DNA of 64,000 nt from Nocardia mikamii NBRC 108933 (lineage in GTDB: Bacteria; Actinomycetota; Actinomycetes; Mycobacteriales; Mycobacteriaceae), in the NCBI RefSeq assembly GCF_001613505.1, contig NZ_BDCM01000012.1, forward strand, positions 558,001 to 622,000, written 5' to 3'. How positions within the stretch are numbered: position 1 is the stretch's first letter; each line of letters begins with the position of its first letter. The notes beneath the pieces are model-generated. The model saw nothing but the letters and a program-made list of their open reading frames with translations, was not told the origin of the DNA and did not search any database. Below, in pieces: positions 34,569-42,482 of the stretch. The position numbers and the translations under genes are program-made.

Positions 34569-34637
34569 TCCCAGCTGGTTTCGAACCAGCGACCTCTCGC
34601 GTGTGAGGCGAGCGCTCTCCCGCTGAGCTATGGGACC
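34566..34637 (-). tRNA. tRNA-Val (anticodon CAC)
   Basis: 72 bases folding as a full cloverleaf on the minus strand. The acceptor stem GGTCCCA pairs with TGGGACC, the anticodon stem CTCGC/GCGAG carries the loop CTCACAC, and the T-arm has GGTTCGAAACC. Anticodon CAC reads GUG. CCA is not encoded. It faces the plus-strand tRNA trio and borders the accessory region on its 3' side. Confidence 0.95.
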
Positions 34638-35108
34638 GGGATATTTCGGGGCGGCTGGAGTGCCGTTCCGAACGAGAAGGAACCTTAACACGCATCCCTG
34701 GGGTCACACCAAATCGGGGCCTGACCTGGACGTTTCAGTCGATCCGCGATGGACGGAACGTGAACGGGCGCAGAAGGTCTCGGGTGAGCCGATCGCCGCA
34801 CGGTCGGCGCCCTCTGTCGGCGTGAAGCACTGCGGACAGTGGCTGGAACACCGTCCGCCGGGCCGCAGTTGCGGTTGCCTGCGCCCCGGAGGGAGGGGCG
34901 TAGAGAGAACCGACCGGACTGCCCGGCCGCCAGCGGGGGTGCAGTCGCCGCACCGAGCGGATGCCCTGTGGCCGTGGGCCGTCAGCGGCGCCGGAAGGAC
35001 ACCGCGCCTGTGTTCACCCCACCGGCGTCGCCCTATGGGAGGCACTGGCACGCACACCCCGGAAAACACACCCTTGTTATTCACTTTTACCCCCATCTAC
35101 CAGGCGAT
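34638..35108. other. Intergenic region between divergent tRNA units
   Basis: About 470 bases with no credible gene. It must contain the promoter of the minus-strand tRNA-Val close to 34640-34690. The rest is GC-rich with lower-GC sequence near 35040-35110 just ahead of the tRNA-Gly promoter. I see no structured RNA. Confidence 0.5.
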
Positions 35109-35138
35109 TTGTTGAGCGTGCGGGTTGTGGGCTAATGT
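35109..35138 (+). promoter_or_regulatory. Promoter of the tRNA-Gly-Cys-Val operon
   Basis: TTGTTG (35109-35114) and TAATGT (35133-35138) are separated by 18 bases. Transcription would start near 35145, about 40 bases before tRNA-Gly, leaving a short leader. The lower GC content of this stretch supports the call. Confidence 0.6.
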
Positions 35139-35185
35139 TCTCTCTCGCAGCCGGAAGGGGCCGAAAAGCCCCGGAGACGCAGCGT

Positions 35186-35258
35186 GCGGATGTAGCGCAG
35201 TTGGTAGCGCATCACCTTGCCAAGGTGAGGGTCGCGGGTTCGAATCCCGTCATCCGCT
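35186..35258 (+). tRNA. tRNA-Gly (anticodon GCC)
   Basis: 73 bases. Acceptor stem GCGGATG pairs with CATCCGC, the anticodon stem TCACC/GGTGA carries TTGCCAA, and the T-arm is CGGGTTCGAATCCCG. CCA not encoded. First gene of a three-tRNA operon. Confidence 0.95.
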
Positions 35259-35281
35259 CGAAGGCCAACCCGGCCTTGGTT

Positions 35282-35352
35282 GGCGGTGTGGCCGAGTGGT
35301 GAGGCAACGGCCTGCAAAGCCGTGCACACGGGTTCGATTCCCGTCGCCGCCT
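35282..35352 (+). tRNA. tRNA-Cys (anticodon GCA)
   Basis: 71 bases. The acceptor stem GGCGGTG pairs with CGCCGCC including a G-U pair, the anticodon arm is ACGGC/GCCGT with loop CTGCAAA, and the T-arm is CGGGTTCGATTCCCG. The short variable loop is normal for tRNA-Cys. It starts 23 bases after tRNA-Gly. CCA not encoded. Confidence 0.95.
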
Positions 35353-35369
35353 CTGAGTAGGCGAACCAC

Positions 35370-35444
35370 GCGCGATTAGCTCAGCGGGAGAGCGCTTCCC
35401 TGACACGGAAGAGGTCACTGGTTCAATCCCAGTATCGCGCACCA
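35370..35444 (+). tRNA. tRNA-Val (anticodon GAC)
   Basis: 72 bases plus an encoded CCA at 35442-35444. Acceptor stem GCGCGAT pairs with ATCGCGC, the anticodon stem CTTCC/GGAAG carries CTGACAC, and the T-arm is CTGGTTCAATCCCAG. Anticodon GAC reads GUC and GUU. The order Gly-Cys-Val is common in mycobacteria and relatives. Confidence 0.95.
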
Positions 35445-35458
35445 ACGAAGAACAGGTC

Positions 35459-35486
35459 AGCCCCGGTTTCGACCGGGGCTTTCTTG
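35459..35486 (+). terminator. Rho-independent terminator of the tRNA operon
   Basis: AGCCCCGGT (35459-35467) and ACCGGGGCT (35472-35480) form a perfect nine-base-pair stem closed by a TTCG tetraloop, followed by TTTCTTGT. It begins 15 bases after the encoded CCA of tRNA-Val. One of the few textbook terminators in the window. Confidence 0.9.
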
Positions 35487-35570
35487 TATCCGGACCAGAA
35501 ACGAACGCGTCCGCCGTCCCATCGACTGGGATACGGTCGAACAACAAGCCGAGCGGCAAGGAGAGATGTC

Positions 35571-36029
35571 GTGCGCGATTCGGTAACCGTCCACATGGCC
35601 GCGCCGCCGGCGCAGGTGTGGGCGCTGGTCAGCGATGTCACCCGGATCGGCGAGTTCAGTCCGGAGACGTTCGAGGCCGAATGGGTCGGCGGGGCAACGG
35701 GTCCCGCGGTGGGGGCGAAGTTCCGGGGGCATGTGCGGCGCAACCAGGTGGGGCCGGTGTACTGGACCACCTGCCGGGTCGAGGTGTGCGAGCCCGACCG
35801 CGAATTCGCCTTCACCGTCCTCGGGCCCGGCGGAATGAGTATCAACAGGTGGAGTTACCGGCTCGAACCGCGCGACGGTGGCACCGATGTCACCGAGTCG
35901 TTCGAACTGGCGGCGATCGCGCCGTTGCGGCTGTACTGGACGGCGCTCGGGTGGGCGCGCGGCCGGCGCAACCACAACGACATGGCCACCACGCTCAACC
36001 GGATGAAGATCGCGGTCGAGCACGGCTGA
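35571..36029 (+). CDS. SRPBCC-family protein
   Basis: 152 residues. The START/Bet v1-like fold is shown by DSVTVHMAAPPAQVWALVSD at the N-terminus, SPETFEAEW, and a WSYRLEPRDGGTDVTESFE strand pair. Such proteins bind hydrophobic ligands or act as cyclases or polyketide-type helpers. GTG at 35571 has GGAGAG five bases upstream, and TACGGT at 35531 may be the -10. It stands alone between the tRNA terminator and a convergent ArsR-type gene. No partner genes suggest a pathway, so the ligand is unknown. Confidence 0.82.
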   Translation: MRDSVTVHMAAPPAQVWALVSDVTRIGEFSPETFEAEWVGGATGPAVGAKFRGHVRRNQVGPVYWTTCRVEVCEPDREFAFTVLGPGGMSINRWSYRLEPRDGGTDVTESFELAAIAPLRLYWTALGWARGRRNHNDMATTLNRMKIAVEHG

Positions 36030-36040
36030 AGCCGGTCCGG

Positions 36041-36808
36041 CTATCCGGCGAGATCGACACCCAGCACCCGATCCAGTACCCGCGCTCCGCTGTCGGTCAA
36101 CCGCAGCGTGCGGCGGGCGCCGGCGCGTTCCACCCAGCCCGCGGTTTCCATGCGGGTCAGGACCGCGGCGCCGAGCGCGCCGCTCAGATGATGGCGTTGC
36201 TCGCTCCAGTCGACGCAGAAACGCAGCAGCGGGCGGCGCCGGTCACGCGCCGCGTCCAGATCGACGCCCAGCTCGGCGAACAGGGGCTCGGCATTCGGTC
36301 CCAGGCGGTACGGGTGATCGGTCATCGGCGCCGAGATCGGATCTCCCTGTGCGCGCGCGGTTCCCGCGACACCGTCGGTCCGGGTCAAGGCCTGCCGATC
36401 GAGTAGCGCCTCGGTGACCGCGACGCCCAGTTGCCCGGCGAGGTGGTCGTAGCAGCTGCGGGCCCGGCGCAGCGCCGCCGCGCGAGTGGATTCCCGCGGG
36501 GAGCGCACGGGCCGCGTCGGCGCCAGCACGGCCAGCGCTTCGATCGCGGCGCCGACCCGGGAATTCGCGATGCGGTAGTACCGGTGCCGGCCGGATCGCT
36601 CGACGGTGAGCAGTCCGCCCTCCACCAACCGGGCCAGATGCTCACTGGCCGTGGACGCCGCGACGCCGGATTCGGCGGCCAGCACCGACGCGGGCAGCGC
36701 GCGCCCGTCCGCCAGGCCGATCATCATGCGGGCCCGGGTGGCGTCGGCCAGCAGGGCGCCGACAGCGGCGATATCGGCGTACCCGTGGAGAGGTCGGCGA
36801 TTGGTCAT
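36041..36808 (-). CDS. ArsR-type winged-helix regulator
   Basis: 255 residues. The winged HTH is at about residues 14-90: ADATRARMMIGLADGRALPA, ESGVAASTASEHLARLVEGG and RSGRHRYYRI. The long C-terminal part is a second, unassigned domain seen in large ArsR-like regulators. A leaderless start is likely, with CAGACT six bases before the ATG at 36808. The palindrome at 36833-36848 upstream is repeated at the same distance before the DHA2 pump gene at 37325, so it probably represses both itself and the pump. No Cys pair for metal binding is seen, so an organic ligand is more likely. Confidence 0.87.
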   Translation of the reverse strand: MTNRRPLHGYADIAAVGALLADATRARMMIGLADGRALPASVLAAESGVAASTASEHLARLVEGGLLTVERSGRHRYYRIANSRVGAAIEALAVLAPTRPVRSPRESTRAAALRRARSCYDHLAGQLGVAVTEALLDRQALTRTDGVAGTARAQGDPISAPMTDHPYRLGPNAEPLFAELGVDLDAARDRRRPLLRFCVDWSEQRHHLSGALGAAVLTRMETAGWVERAGARRTLRLTDSGARVLDRVLGVDLAG

Positions 36809-36832
36809 GACCCGAGTCTGCCGCGACTACAC

Positions 36833-36848
36833 TTCGGTGCCCACCGAA
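36833..36848. promoter_or_regulatory. Operator upstream of the ArsR-type gene
   Basis: TTCGGT-N4-ACCGAA, extended here to seven perfect pairs per arm. Its centre is 32.5 bases before the regulator start codon at 36808, on the likely -35 region. The same sequence with the same spacing occurs at 37285-37300. Confidence 0.75.
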
Positions 36849-36954
36849 TCATCGTCGACCGCAGGACACGACGACATCCGCCGACCGGTCCCCGGCGGGC
36901 GGGCGGCGCCGGCTCCGCGACCTTGACTACCGTCCTGGTTCGGCCGACATTGAG

Positions 36955-37203
36955 GTGGTGCGTGTGCGTGCGGAGGAACTCGATGCGCCGCCGACCGAGG
37001 GTTTCGATCCGATCGGAACGGTCGAGATGACGCTGAGCGCGTTCGGCGCCGGCGATATCCACGGCTCGATCGACGAGATCGCGTATGCCGCTGCCGACCT
37101 CGGTGGCGAGTACTTCCACGTCACCGACTCCCTGGGCGCGCGGGTCACCGCCGTCGTGTATCGCCGGAGTCGCCGCCGGCGATGGTTCCACCGCCGGACC
37201 TGA
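36955..37203 (+). CDS. Small protein of unknown function
   Basis: 82 residues with a charged start, a middle FGAGDIHGSIDEIAYAAAD and LGGEYFHVTDSLGARVTAVV, ending in an Arg-rich tail (RRSRRRRWFHRR). The alternation recalls small alpha/beta stress proteins of the YdgH/BhsA type, but I do not claim the family. Start is uncertain: GTG codons at 36955, 36958 and 36964 are all possible, with GAGG just upstream. It lies between the ArsR-type regulator and the DHA2 pump on the pump strand. Confidence 0.5.
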   Translation: MVRVRAEELDAPPTEGFDPIGTVEMTLSAFGAGDIHGSIDEIAYAAADLGGEYFHVTDSLGARVTAVVYRRSRRRRWFHRRT

Positions 37204-37284
37204 CTCCGCGCCGCCACGGGCGAAGAGCGAAAGAAGCCGCGGGAGAAGCCTGTTCGTCGTCACAAGCTGCTCCGTCGCCGATAC

Positions 37285-37300
37285 TTCGGTCCGAACCGAA
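37285..37300. promoter_or_regulatory. Operator upstream of the DHA2 pump gene
   Basis: TTCGGT-N4-ACCGAA, perfect in both arms, centred 32.5 bases before the pump start at 37325. A likely -10, CACACT, lies between it and the ATG. The geometry is the same as at the regulator gene, so both promoters should respond to the same protein. Confidence 0.75.
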
Positions 37301-37324
37301 GGGTTCCGCACCCACACTGCGGAT

Positions 37325-38740
37325 ATGACTTCGACTCCACGGGTGCGCAACCCGGCCGTCATCCTCACGGTGATGTGCGCCGGAATGTTTCTGGTGTTGC
37401 TGGATGTGACCATCGTGAATGTCGCGCTGCCCGCGATCGGGCGCGGTCTGCATACGGACGTCGCATCGCTGCAGTGGGTGGTGGACGGATATGTGGTCGC
37501 GATCGCGGGACTGCTGCTGGCGGCGGGGACCGTCGGCGATCGGATCGGTCATCGCCGGATGCTGCTGGCCGGATTCACGGTCTTCGGGCTGGCGTCGCTG
37601 GCGTGCGCACTGGCTCCGGCGATCGGCGTGCTGATCGCGGCGCGGGTGGTCCAAGGCGTGGGCGGCGCGCTGCTGTTGCCCAGCACCATGGCCGTCATCG
37701 TGGACGTCTATCCGGATCGGGCCCGACAGGCGAAGGCGTTGGGTACGTGGGCGGCGGTCTCATCGCTGGCGCTGCCGGCGGGGCCGCTGGTCGGCGGAAT
37801 ACTCGTGGACCGTTTCGGGTGGCGGCCGGTGTTCTGGATCGCGGTGCCGCTGACGATCGCGGCGACCGTCGCGGCGCGGGCCGTGGTACCGGCCGCGCCA
37901 GCACGGCGTGGCGGGCGTGTCGATATGGCGGGGCTGACCGGGTTCGTCCTCGGCCTGAGCGCGCTGGTGTTCGCCATCATCTCCGCGGGCCACCACGCGG
38001 GGACCGCGGTCGTCGGCACCGCGGCGGTGGTCGCGGTGGGCGCTCTGGCGGGCGCCTACGGCTCGGCGCGGCGCAGCACCCATCCGTTCCTGCCGGTGGA
38101 CCTGTTGCGGCACAAGGATTTTCTCGCTCCCAATGTCGTGGCCCTGATGATGAACCTGATCTTCAACGGCATCCTTTTCATCGGCATGCTGTATCTGCAG
38201 GACACGCTGGGGCGCTCCCCCGTCGCGGCCGGCGTGAGCGTGCTGCCGCTGGCCTTGCCGCTGGTACTGCTGGCGCCGGTATCGGGGCGTTCGACCGCCC
38301 GGTACGGGCCGCGCCCGGCGATCGCGATCGGCTGTGCCCTCGCGGCCTGCGGTTCGGCGATGCTGCTGACACTCGACGGCGGCGGTGGAAGCGGCGGACT
38401 GCTGCTGAGTTTCACCGTGCTCGGCTGCGGATCCGGCCTCATCACCACATCGGTGGTCGCGGCGACGGTACGCGCCACACCGGCGGACCGGTCCGGGCTG
38501 GCGACGGGTGTGTCCAATACCGCCCGGCAGGTCGGAACCGCTTGCGGGGTAGCGATATTCGGTGCGGTTGCCGGATCGCCGACCGGCGCGGGCTTCGTCG
38601 GCGCCATCCACGCGCTGGGGATCGGATCTGCGCTCGCGTGGGTGGTGGCGCTGCTGATCACCGTGTTCGCCATCGAAGGCGACGGGTCGCGAACGGCCGA
38701 AGCGAGCCGACACAGCCTCACCGACGCGGCCCGCCGCTGA
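37325..38740 (+). CDS. MFS transporter, DHA2 (EmrB/QacA) drug-efflux type
   Basis: 471 residues with about fourteen membrane segments. The first has LDVTIVNVALPAIGRGL, the hallmark of 14-segment proton antiporters, and RIGHRRMLLAGF is the loop motif. VQGVGGALLLPSTMAVI is the DHA2 motif C-like region, with PLVGGILVDRFGWRPVFWI after it. It exports hydrophobic compounds using the proton gradient. It probably starts leaderless or with a very short leader at 37325, downstream of the ArsR-type operator. Control by the ArsR-type regulator 0.5 kb away is well supported by the twin sites. Confidence 0.9.
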   Translation: MTSTPRVRNPAVILTVMCAGMFLVLLDVTIVNVALPAIGRGLHTDVASLQWVVDGYVVAIAGLLLAAGTVGDRIGHRRMLLAGFTVFGLASLACALAPAIGVLIAARVVQGVGGALLLPSTMAVIVDVYPDRARQAKALGTWAAVSSLALPAGPLVGGILVDRFGWRPVFWIAVPLTIAATVAARAVVPAAPARRGGRVDMAGLTGFVLGLSALVFAIISAGHHAGTAVVGTAAVVAVGALAGAYGSARRSTHPFLPVDLLRHKDFLAPNVVALMMNLIFNGILFIGMLYLQDTLGRSPVAAGVSVLPLALPLVLLAPVSGRSTARYGPRPAIAIGCALAACGSAMLLTLDGGGGSGGLLLSFTVLGCGSGLITTSVVAATVRATPADRSGLATGVSNTARQVGTACGVAIFGAVAGSPTGAGFVGAIHALGIGSALAWVVALLITVFAIEGDGSRTAEASRHSLTDAARR

Positions 38741-38842
38741 ATCCGGTCACCACATCGGCGGACACGCCCGCGCGCGAGCACCCGGAACCCGCACGAGGGC
38801 ATAGGCTTTCGAAAGGACGTGCGAGACAGCGAAAGGCATGTG

Positions 38843-40027
38843 GTGACGACCAACCGGATCGAGGAGATACAGGCCGGGCTGCTCGACGACCTGCGCGACA
38901 ACATCTCCTTCACCTCCGAGCAGATGGCCGACACGCTGGCGGACATGGTCGCGGCCCAGGCCGAGGAACGCCCTCGCGACGGCGAGCTGCTCACCCGCCG
39001 GCTCGGGCTCGACGGTGCGCGGCCGGAGACCTTGACGCTGCTGGGCGCCCGTTTCGAACTCTCCCGCGACCGGGTGCGCCAGCTCTACACGCGGGCGGCG
39101 GGGCAGCTGCTGCGGCGAGTACAGGCCACCGGCCACCCCGACCCCGCCTTCTTCGCCGGACAGTATCCGGTCGGCTGGGGCGATCAGCGGCTGACGCGCA
39201 CACTGCTCATCGAAACCTACGTCGGCGATTGCGATATCGCCGCCCAGGATCTGGCATATCTGAAGCTGCGGCTGGCCGGGCATTCGCTGATCGACGCCAA
39301 GCGTGTGGCCGGCTTCGTCTATCAGCGCATCGCGGGATGGCAGCAGCGCGGCCGGTGGCATCTCGATCGCCCTCGTGCGGCCGAACCCGCTGCCGGGCAA
39401 CTGCTTCCGCTGCTGCGGCGGGTGGAATGGCCGAGCGGCGATCCCGACGACCTGCCCGAGTTGCCCATCACGACGGTCGATGCCGACGACGACGCCCGCG
39501 GCCATATGTTCGCCGAGAAGCTCGGCCGCGAAACCACATTCGACACCGCGCTGCAGGCCCGGCTGCTGCGCATGCTCGACGACGGTGAACAGGTCGACAG
39601 CTACACCGAGCGGCCCACGGCTGTCGACTTCACCGTCGACGGCGTCGCGGACTCCTACTGCCCCACCGTCGGCGCGCGACTGACCGACGGGCGGGTACTG
39701 CTGATCGACGTGGTCGCGTTGGGGCAGGTGGGATTACACGCCAACCGGGTACGGCTCGCGGCGGCCCGGGCGCAAGCGCACACCCGCGGGTGGGGCTGGC
39801 TGGTGTTCACCGGTAGCCGGCTCGGAGAGCCGGATCTGTTGCGGCACACCGTGTCCGCTCGTTCGGAGAACATCCTCCGCAACCGGATCGCCACCGGCGC
39901 CGTGCACTGGTCCGAGTTCCGCGGCCTGGTCGACGAGACCGGCCTGGAGCCGGTGGACCTGATCGCGCTCGTCCTGCGCCACGGCTGGCGCTGGGATCGT
40001 GCCCCGTTCCGGCTGAGCGCGTCCTGA
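38843..40027 (+). CDS. Sigma-70 region-4-like DNA-binding protein with a C-terminal nuclease-like domain
   Basis: 394 residues. Residues about 45-95 (RRLGLDGARPETLTLLGARF, SRDRVRQLYTRA) copy sigma-70 region 4, the part that reads the -35 element, but regions 1-3 are absent. The C-terminal third (TERPTAVDFTVDGVADSY, ARLTDGRVLLIDV, WGWLVFTGSRL) has the strand-turn pattern of a PD-(D/E)XK or TnsA-like fold, with the acid-lysine pair not evident. GTG at 38843 has GAAAGG upstream; GTG at 38819 is possible. It faces the CoiA-like gene with six bases between them. Function unknown; regulator or nuclease-like remnant. Confidence 0.7.
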   Translation: MTTNRIEEIQAGLLDDLRDNISFTSEQMADTLADMVAAQAEERPRDGELLTRRLGLDGARPETLTLLGARFELSRDRVRQLYTRAAGQLLRRVQATGHPDPAFFAGQYPVGWGDQRLTRTLLIETYVGDCDIAAQDLAYLKLRLAGHSLIDAKRVAGFVYQRIAGWQQRGRWHLDRPRAAEPAAGQLLPLLRRVEWPSGDPDDLPELPITTVDADDDARGHMFAEKLGRETTFDTALQARLLRMLDDGEQVDSYTERPTAVDFTVDGVADSYCPTVGARLTDGRVLLIDVVALGQVGLHANRVRLAAARAQAHTRGWGWLVFTGSRLGEPDLLRHTVSARSENILRNRIATGAVHWSEFRGLVDETGLEPVDLIALVLRHGWRWDRAPFRLSAS

Positions 40028-40033
40028 CCAGTC

Positions 40034-40975
40034 CTACTTCAGCATGAATCCCGCCACGATGAACGTCACGATCACCAGCATCGCGAAACAGGTCATCAGC
40101 TGCCAGTGCAGCACCGCCTCGCGCTGACGCGCGATCCGCACCCGCAGGCCGGCCTCCAGACGGTCGCGGTCGGACAGCCGGCGTTTGACCGCATCCAATT
40201 CCCCGGCGACGAGTTCGGCGCGTTCGAGCCGGTGCATCATCTTGTGCATCTGTTTGGCTTTGTCACGAGTCGCCCTGCGCGCCAACGCCAATTCGGTGCG
40301 CTGGTCGAGCAGTTCCTGCCGCTGCTGCGCGATCATCATCGCCTGCGCGTGGGTGTGGGCCTCCCAATCGCTCACCGTCGCCCACCCTCTCGTGTCCTCG
40401 TCCAGATACCCGCAGGCCAACGTGCCAGCGACCCAACCATCGATGAATTCCCTTATTCCCCACGGGGTTTGCCTGGGGCTGAGGATACCGTCGGAGTCGA
40501 CGACCAGCCCACCCGACAACGCCCGGTACTCACAGCCGGCGGCGGCGAAATCGTCCACGCCCAGCGCCGGTATCTGACCGATCCAGTATCCGGTCGGGCA
40601 CAGCCACAACACCTCGTCACAACCCACCGCCTTCAACCGGGCCGTGCGTTTTCGCGCGTGCTCGATCGAGACCGGCGCGCTGCGCACCTCGATAGCGCAC
40701 AACCGGTTCCCACGCCGCCACAGCAGACCCGGTGTCTGCGCACCCAGCGGTTTGTCCACCTCGGCATCGTCGGCGCCCGCCGCCAGCAGCCTGCCGCGCA
40801 ACCAGTACTTGAGCCGCTGCACATCCCAGTGACAGTCGCCACATCCGGGTTCGCGACACCGGTCGCCCGCCTGATGTCCACGCGGATTCGGCTCCACCAC
40901 AGGCAGTTTCACCGGCTCCAGGGGAGCCAGCGTCGTCGTCTGCTGCCTCGCTTCGGCCCGTTCTGTCGTACTCAC
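40034..40975 (-). CDS. CoiA-like nuclease-domain protein with coiled coil and C-terminal membrane anchor
   Basis: 313 residues. Cys40, Cys45 and Cys48 with a nearby His (CREPGCGDCHW) look like a small zinc site. Residues about 55-130 carry the CoiA-type core: AEVDKPLGAQ, LCAIEVRSAPVSIEHARKRT and CDEVLWLCP. In this core the usual Gln or Lys after EV is Arg98, so activity is uncertain. A long coiled coil fills about 210-285 and a single membrane segment (LMTCFAMLVIVTFIVAGFML) ends the chain, placing the nuclease-like part in the cytosol at the membrane. Convergent with the sigma-like gene. DNA uptake, defence or envelope roles are all possible. Confidence 0.7.
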   Translation of the reverse strand: MSTTERAEARQQTTTLAPLEPVKLPVVEPNPRGHQAGDRCREPGCGDCHWDVQRLKYWLRGRLLAAGADDAEVDKPLGAQTPGLLWRRGNRLCAIEVRSAPVSIEHARKRTARLKAVGCDEVLWLCPTGYWIGQIPALGVDDFAAAGCEYRALSGGLVVDSDGILSPRQTPWGIREFIDGWVAGTLACGYLDEDTRGWATVSDWEAHTHAQAMMIAQQRQELLDQRTELALARRATRDKAKQMHKMMHRLERAELVAGELDAVKRRLSDRDRLEAGLRVRIARQREAVLHWQLMTCFAMLVIVTFIVAGFMLK

Positions 40976-41000
40976 GCGACCACTCCCCTACCCGTGCACC

Positions 41001-41020
41001 AGCGGGCCGTGCGGCCCGCT
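41001..41020. repeat. Perfect hairpin upstream of the CoiA-like gene
   Basis: AGCGGGCC (41001-41008) and GGCCCGCT (41013-41020) pair perfectly with a GTGC loop. It lies 25 bases before the CoiA-like start at 40975 and may act as an operator or in the leader RNA. Confidence 0.5.
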
Positions 41021-41231
41021 GTATCCAGAGTGCCGCACCGGCCAGGGGGCTACACGTGCCCGTGACCGGTTTCGTTATCCAACCGGGAGCCCGACGTGAT
41101 CATCGAGTCCGGTGAACTGCGGAATCGCCCGCCGTCGGACAACGGCGTAATCGCGACGTTGCGAAGCCGGAACGTCCGTTGCCGCCCGGGTGGCGCGAGC
41201 TCTCAGCTACCGCCGCCGGGCACTCACCCAG

Positions 41232-41237
41232 TAGGCT
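41232..41237 (+). promoter_or_regulatory. -10 of a leaderless promoter for the MFS-GNAT unit
   Basis: TAGGCT lies six bases before the ATG at 41244 and no ribosome binding site is present, the classic leaderless layout in this group. Confidence 0.55.
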
Positions 41238-41243
41238 GCGCAG

Positions 41244-42482
41244 ATGTTCGACCGCGGATACATTCCTGTATCGACCACCCTGGGGGCCGCCCGCACCGCC
41301 AATTCGGTGGCCTTCGCGCTCCAGGGCTTCTTCCTCGCGGTCGTGCTCACCGAACTGCCGCAACAGCGGGATCGGCTCGGGCTCACCGACACCGTCATCC
41401 TGGTCGCGGTCGTGATGATCTCCGGCCTGGCCGCCGGCGGCAGCCTGCTCGCCGAGCGGGTGGCGGTGCGCTGGTCGAGCCGGGTGGCGCTGCGGGCCGG
41501 GCTGACGCTGATCGCGGTGAGCGGGCTCGCGATCGCGGTCGCTCCGAATATCGTCGTCGATCTGATCGCGCTCGGCTGCTACGGGGTCGCGGTCGGCATG
41601 GTCGACGCGGGCACGAATATGCAAGCGGTCTTCATCCAGCACGGGTACGGGCGGTTCGTGCTGTCGTCGTTCTACGCCGCGTGGAGTGCCGGCTCGATTC
41701 TGGGCGCACTGTTCGTCTCCGGGTGCGAGAAGGTCGGAATCACGCTGCCCTACGCGGTCACCATCGCCGCCGTGGTGGTCGCGGTGGCGAGTCTGGTGTT
41801 CGGGCCGCGACTGCTCGGCGCCGGCCAGGCCGAGGCCGGGCCCACCGACTCGGGCCTTACCCCGGAACCCGTTGCGGCCGTTGCCCTGCGGGCCTATCTC
41901 GCCCTCGGAATCGCGATGGCGCTGGTGTTCGCGATCGATCTGGCGGTGGGCAACTGGTCGGCGCTCTACCTCACCGACGATCTGCTGTCCTCGTCGGCGA
42001 CTGCGGCCCTGGCACTGGCGGCCTACCAGGGCGCCTCGCTGCTCACCCGGCTCAGCGGCGACTGGTGGGTGCGGCGCTACGGCGCACGGGCGGTGGTGCG
42101 GGTGGCGGCCGGGATCGGCGTGCTCGGACTGACGCTCGTGGTGGCCGCGCCCGGACCGGGCACCGCGCTGGCCGGATTCCTCATCGCGGGCCTCGGTCTG
42201 CCCGTGATCGCGCCGCTGTGTTTCAGTGAGGCCGGTCGACTCACCGAAGGCCGCGGGCTGGACGCGGTGATCGCCCGGCTCAACCTGTTCAATTACGCGG
42301 GCACGCTGATCGGCGGCGGCGTGGTCGGTGCGGTCGCCGCCGCGTCGAGTCTGCGGATCGGGTTCGTGATCCCGCTGCTGTTCGCGCTCGTCCTCATCGC
42401 GACCGCGCGCTTCTTCCGGCCGCGTCCGGCGCCCGGCGACCTGTCGGCGACGCGCACCGGACATGTTGTACTGGACCCATGA
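41244..42482 (+). CDS. MFS transporter
   Basis: 412 residues with about twelve membrane segments, starting SVAFALQGFFLAVVLTEL. The sequence resembles YbjJ/FucP-like actinobacterial MFS members with a loose sugar- or amino-acid-type loop (LLAERVAVRWSSRVALRAG). Start ATG at 41244 is leaderless (TAGGCT six bases upstream). It overlaps the GNAT gene by four bases in an ATGA, so the two are made together. Substrate unknown; export of an acetylated compound is a thought but unsupported. Confidence 0.85.
   Translation: MFDRGYIPVSTTLGAARTANSVAFALQGFFLAVVLTELPQQRDRLGLTDTVILVAVVMISGLAAGGSLLAERVAVRWSSRVALRAGLTLIAVSGLAIAVAPNIVVDLIALGCYGVAVGMVDAGTNMQAVFIQHGYGRFVLSSFYAAWSAGSILGALFVSGCEKVGITLPYAVTIAAVVVAVASLVFGPRLLGAGQAEAGPTDSGLTPEPVAAVALRAYLALGIAMALVFAIDLAVGNWSALYLTDDLLSSSATAALALAAYQGASLLTRLSGDWWVRRYGARAVVRVAAGIGVLGLTLVVAAPGPGTALAGFLIAGLGLPVIAPLCFSEAGRLTEGRGLDAVIARLNLFNYAGTLIGGGVVGAVAAASSLRIGFVIPLLFALVLIATARFFRPRPAPGDLSATRTGHVVLDP

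Noticed and set aside
34638..35108. Small plus-strand gene between the tRNA units
   Set aside because: Frames are short, Arg/Pro-rich and lack a start site or family signature.
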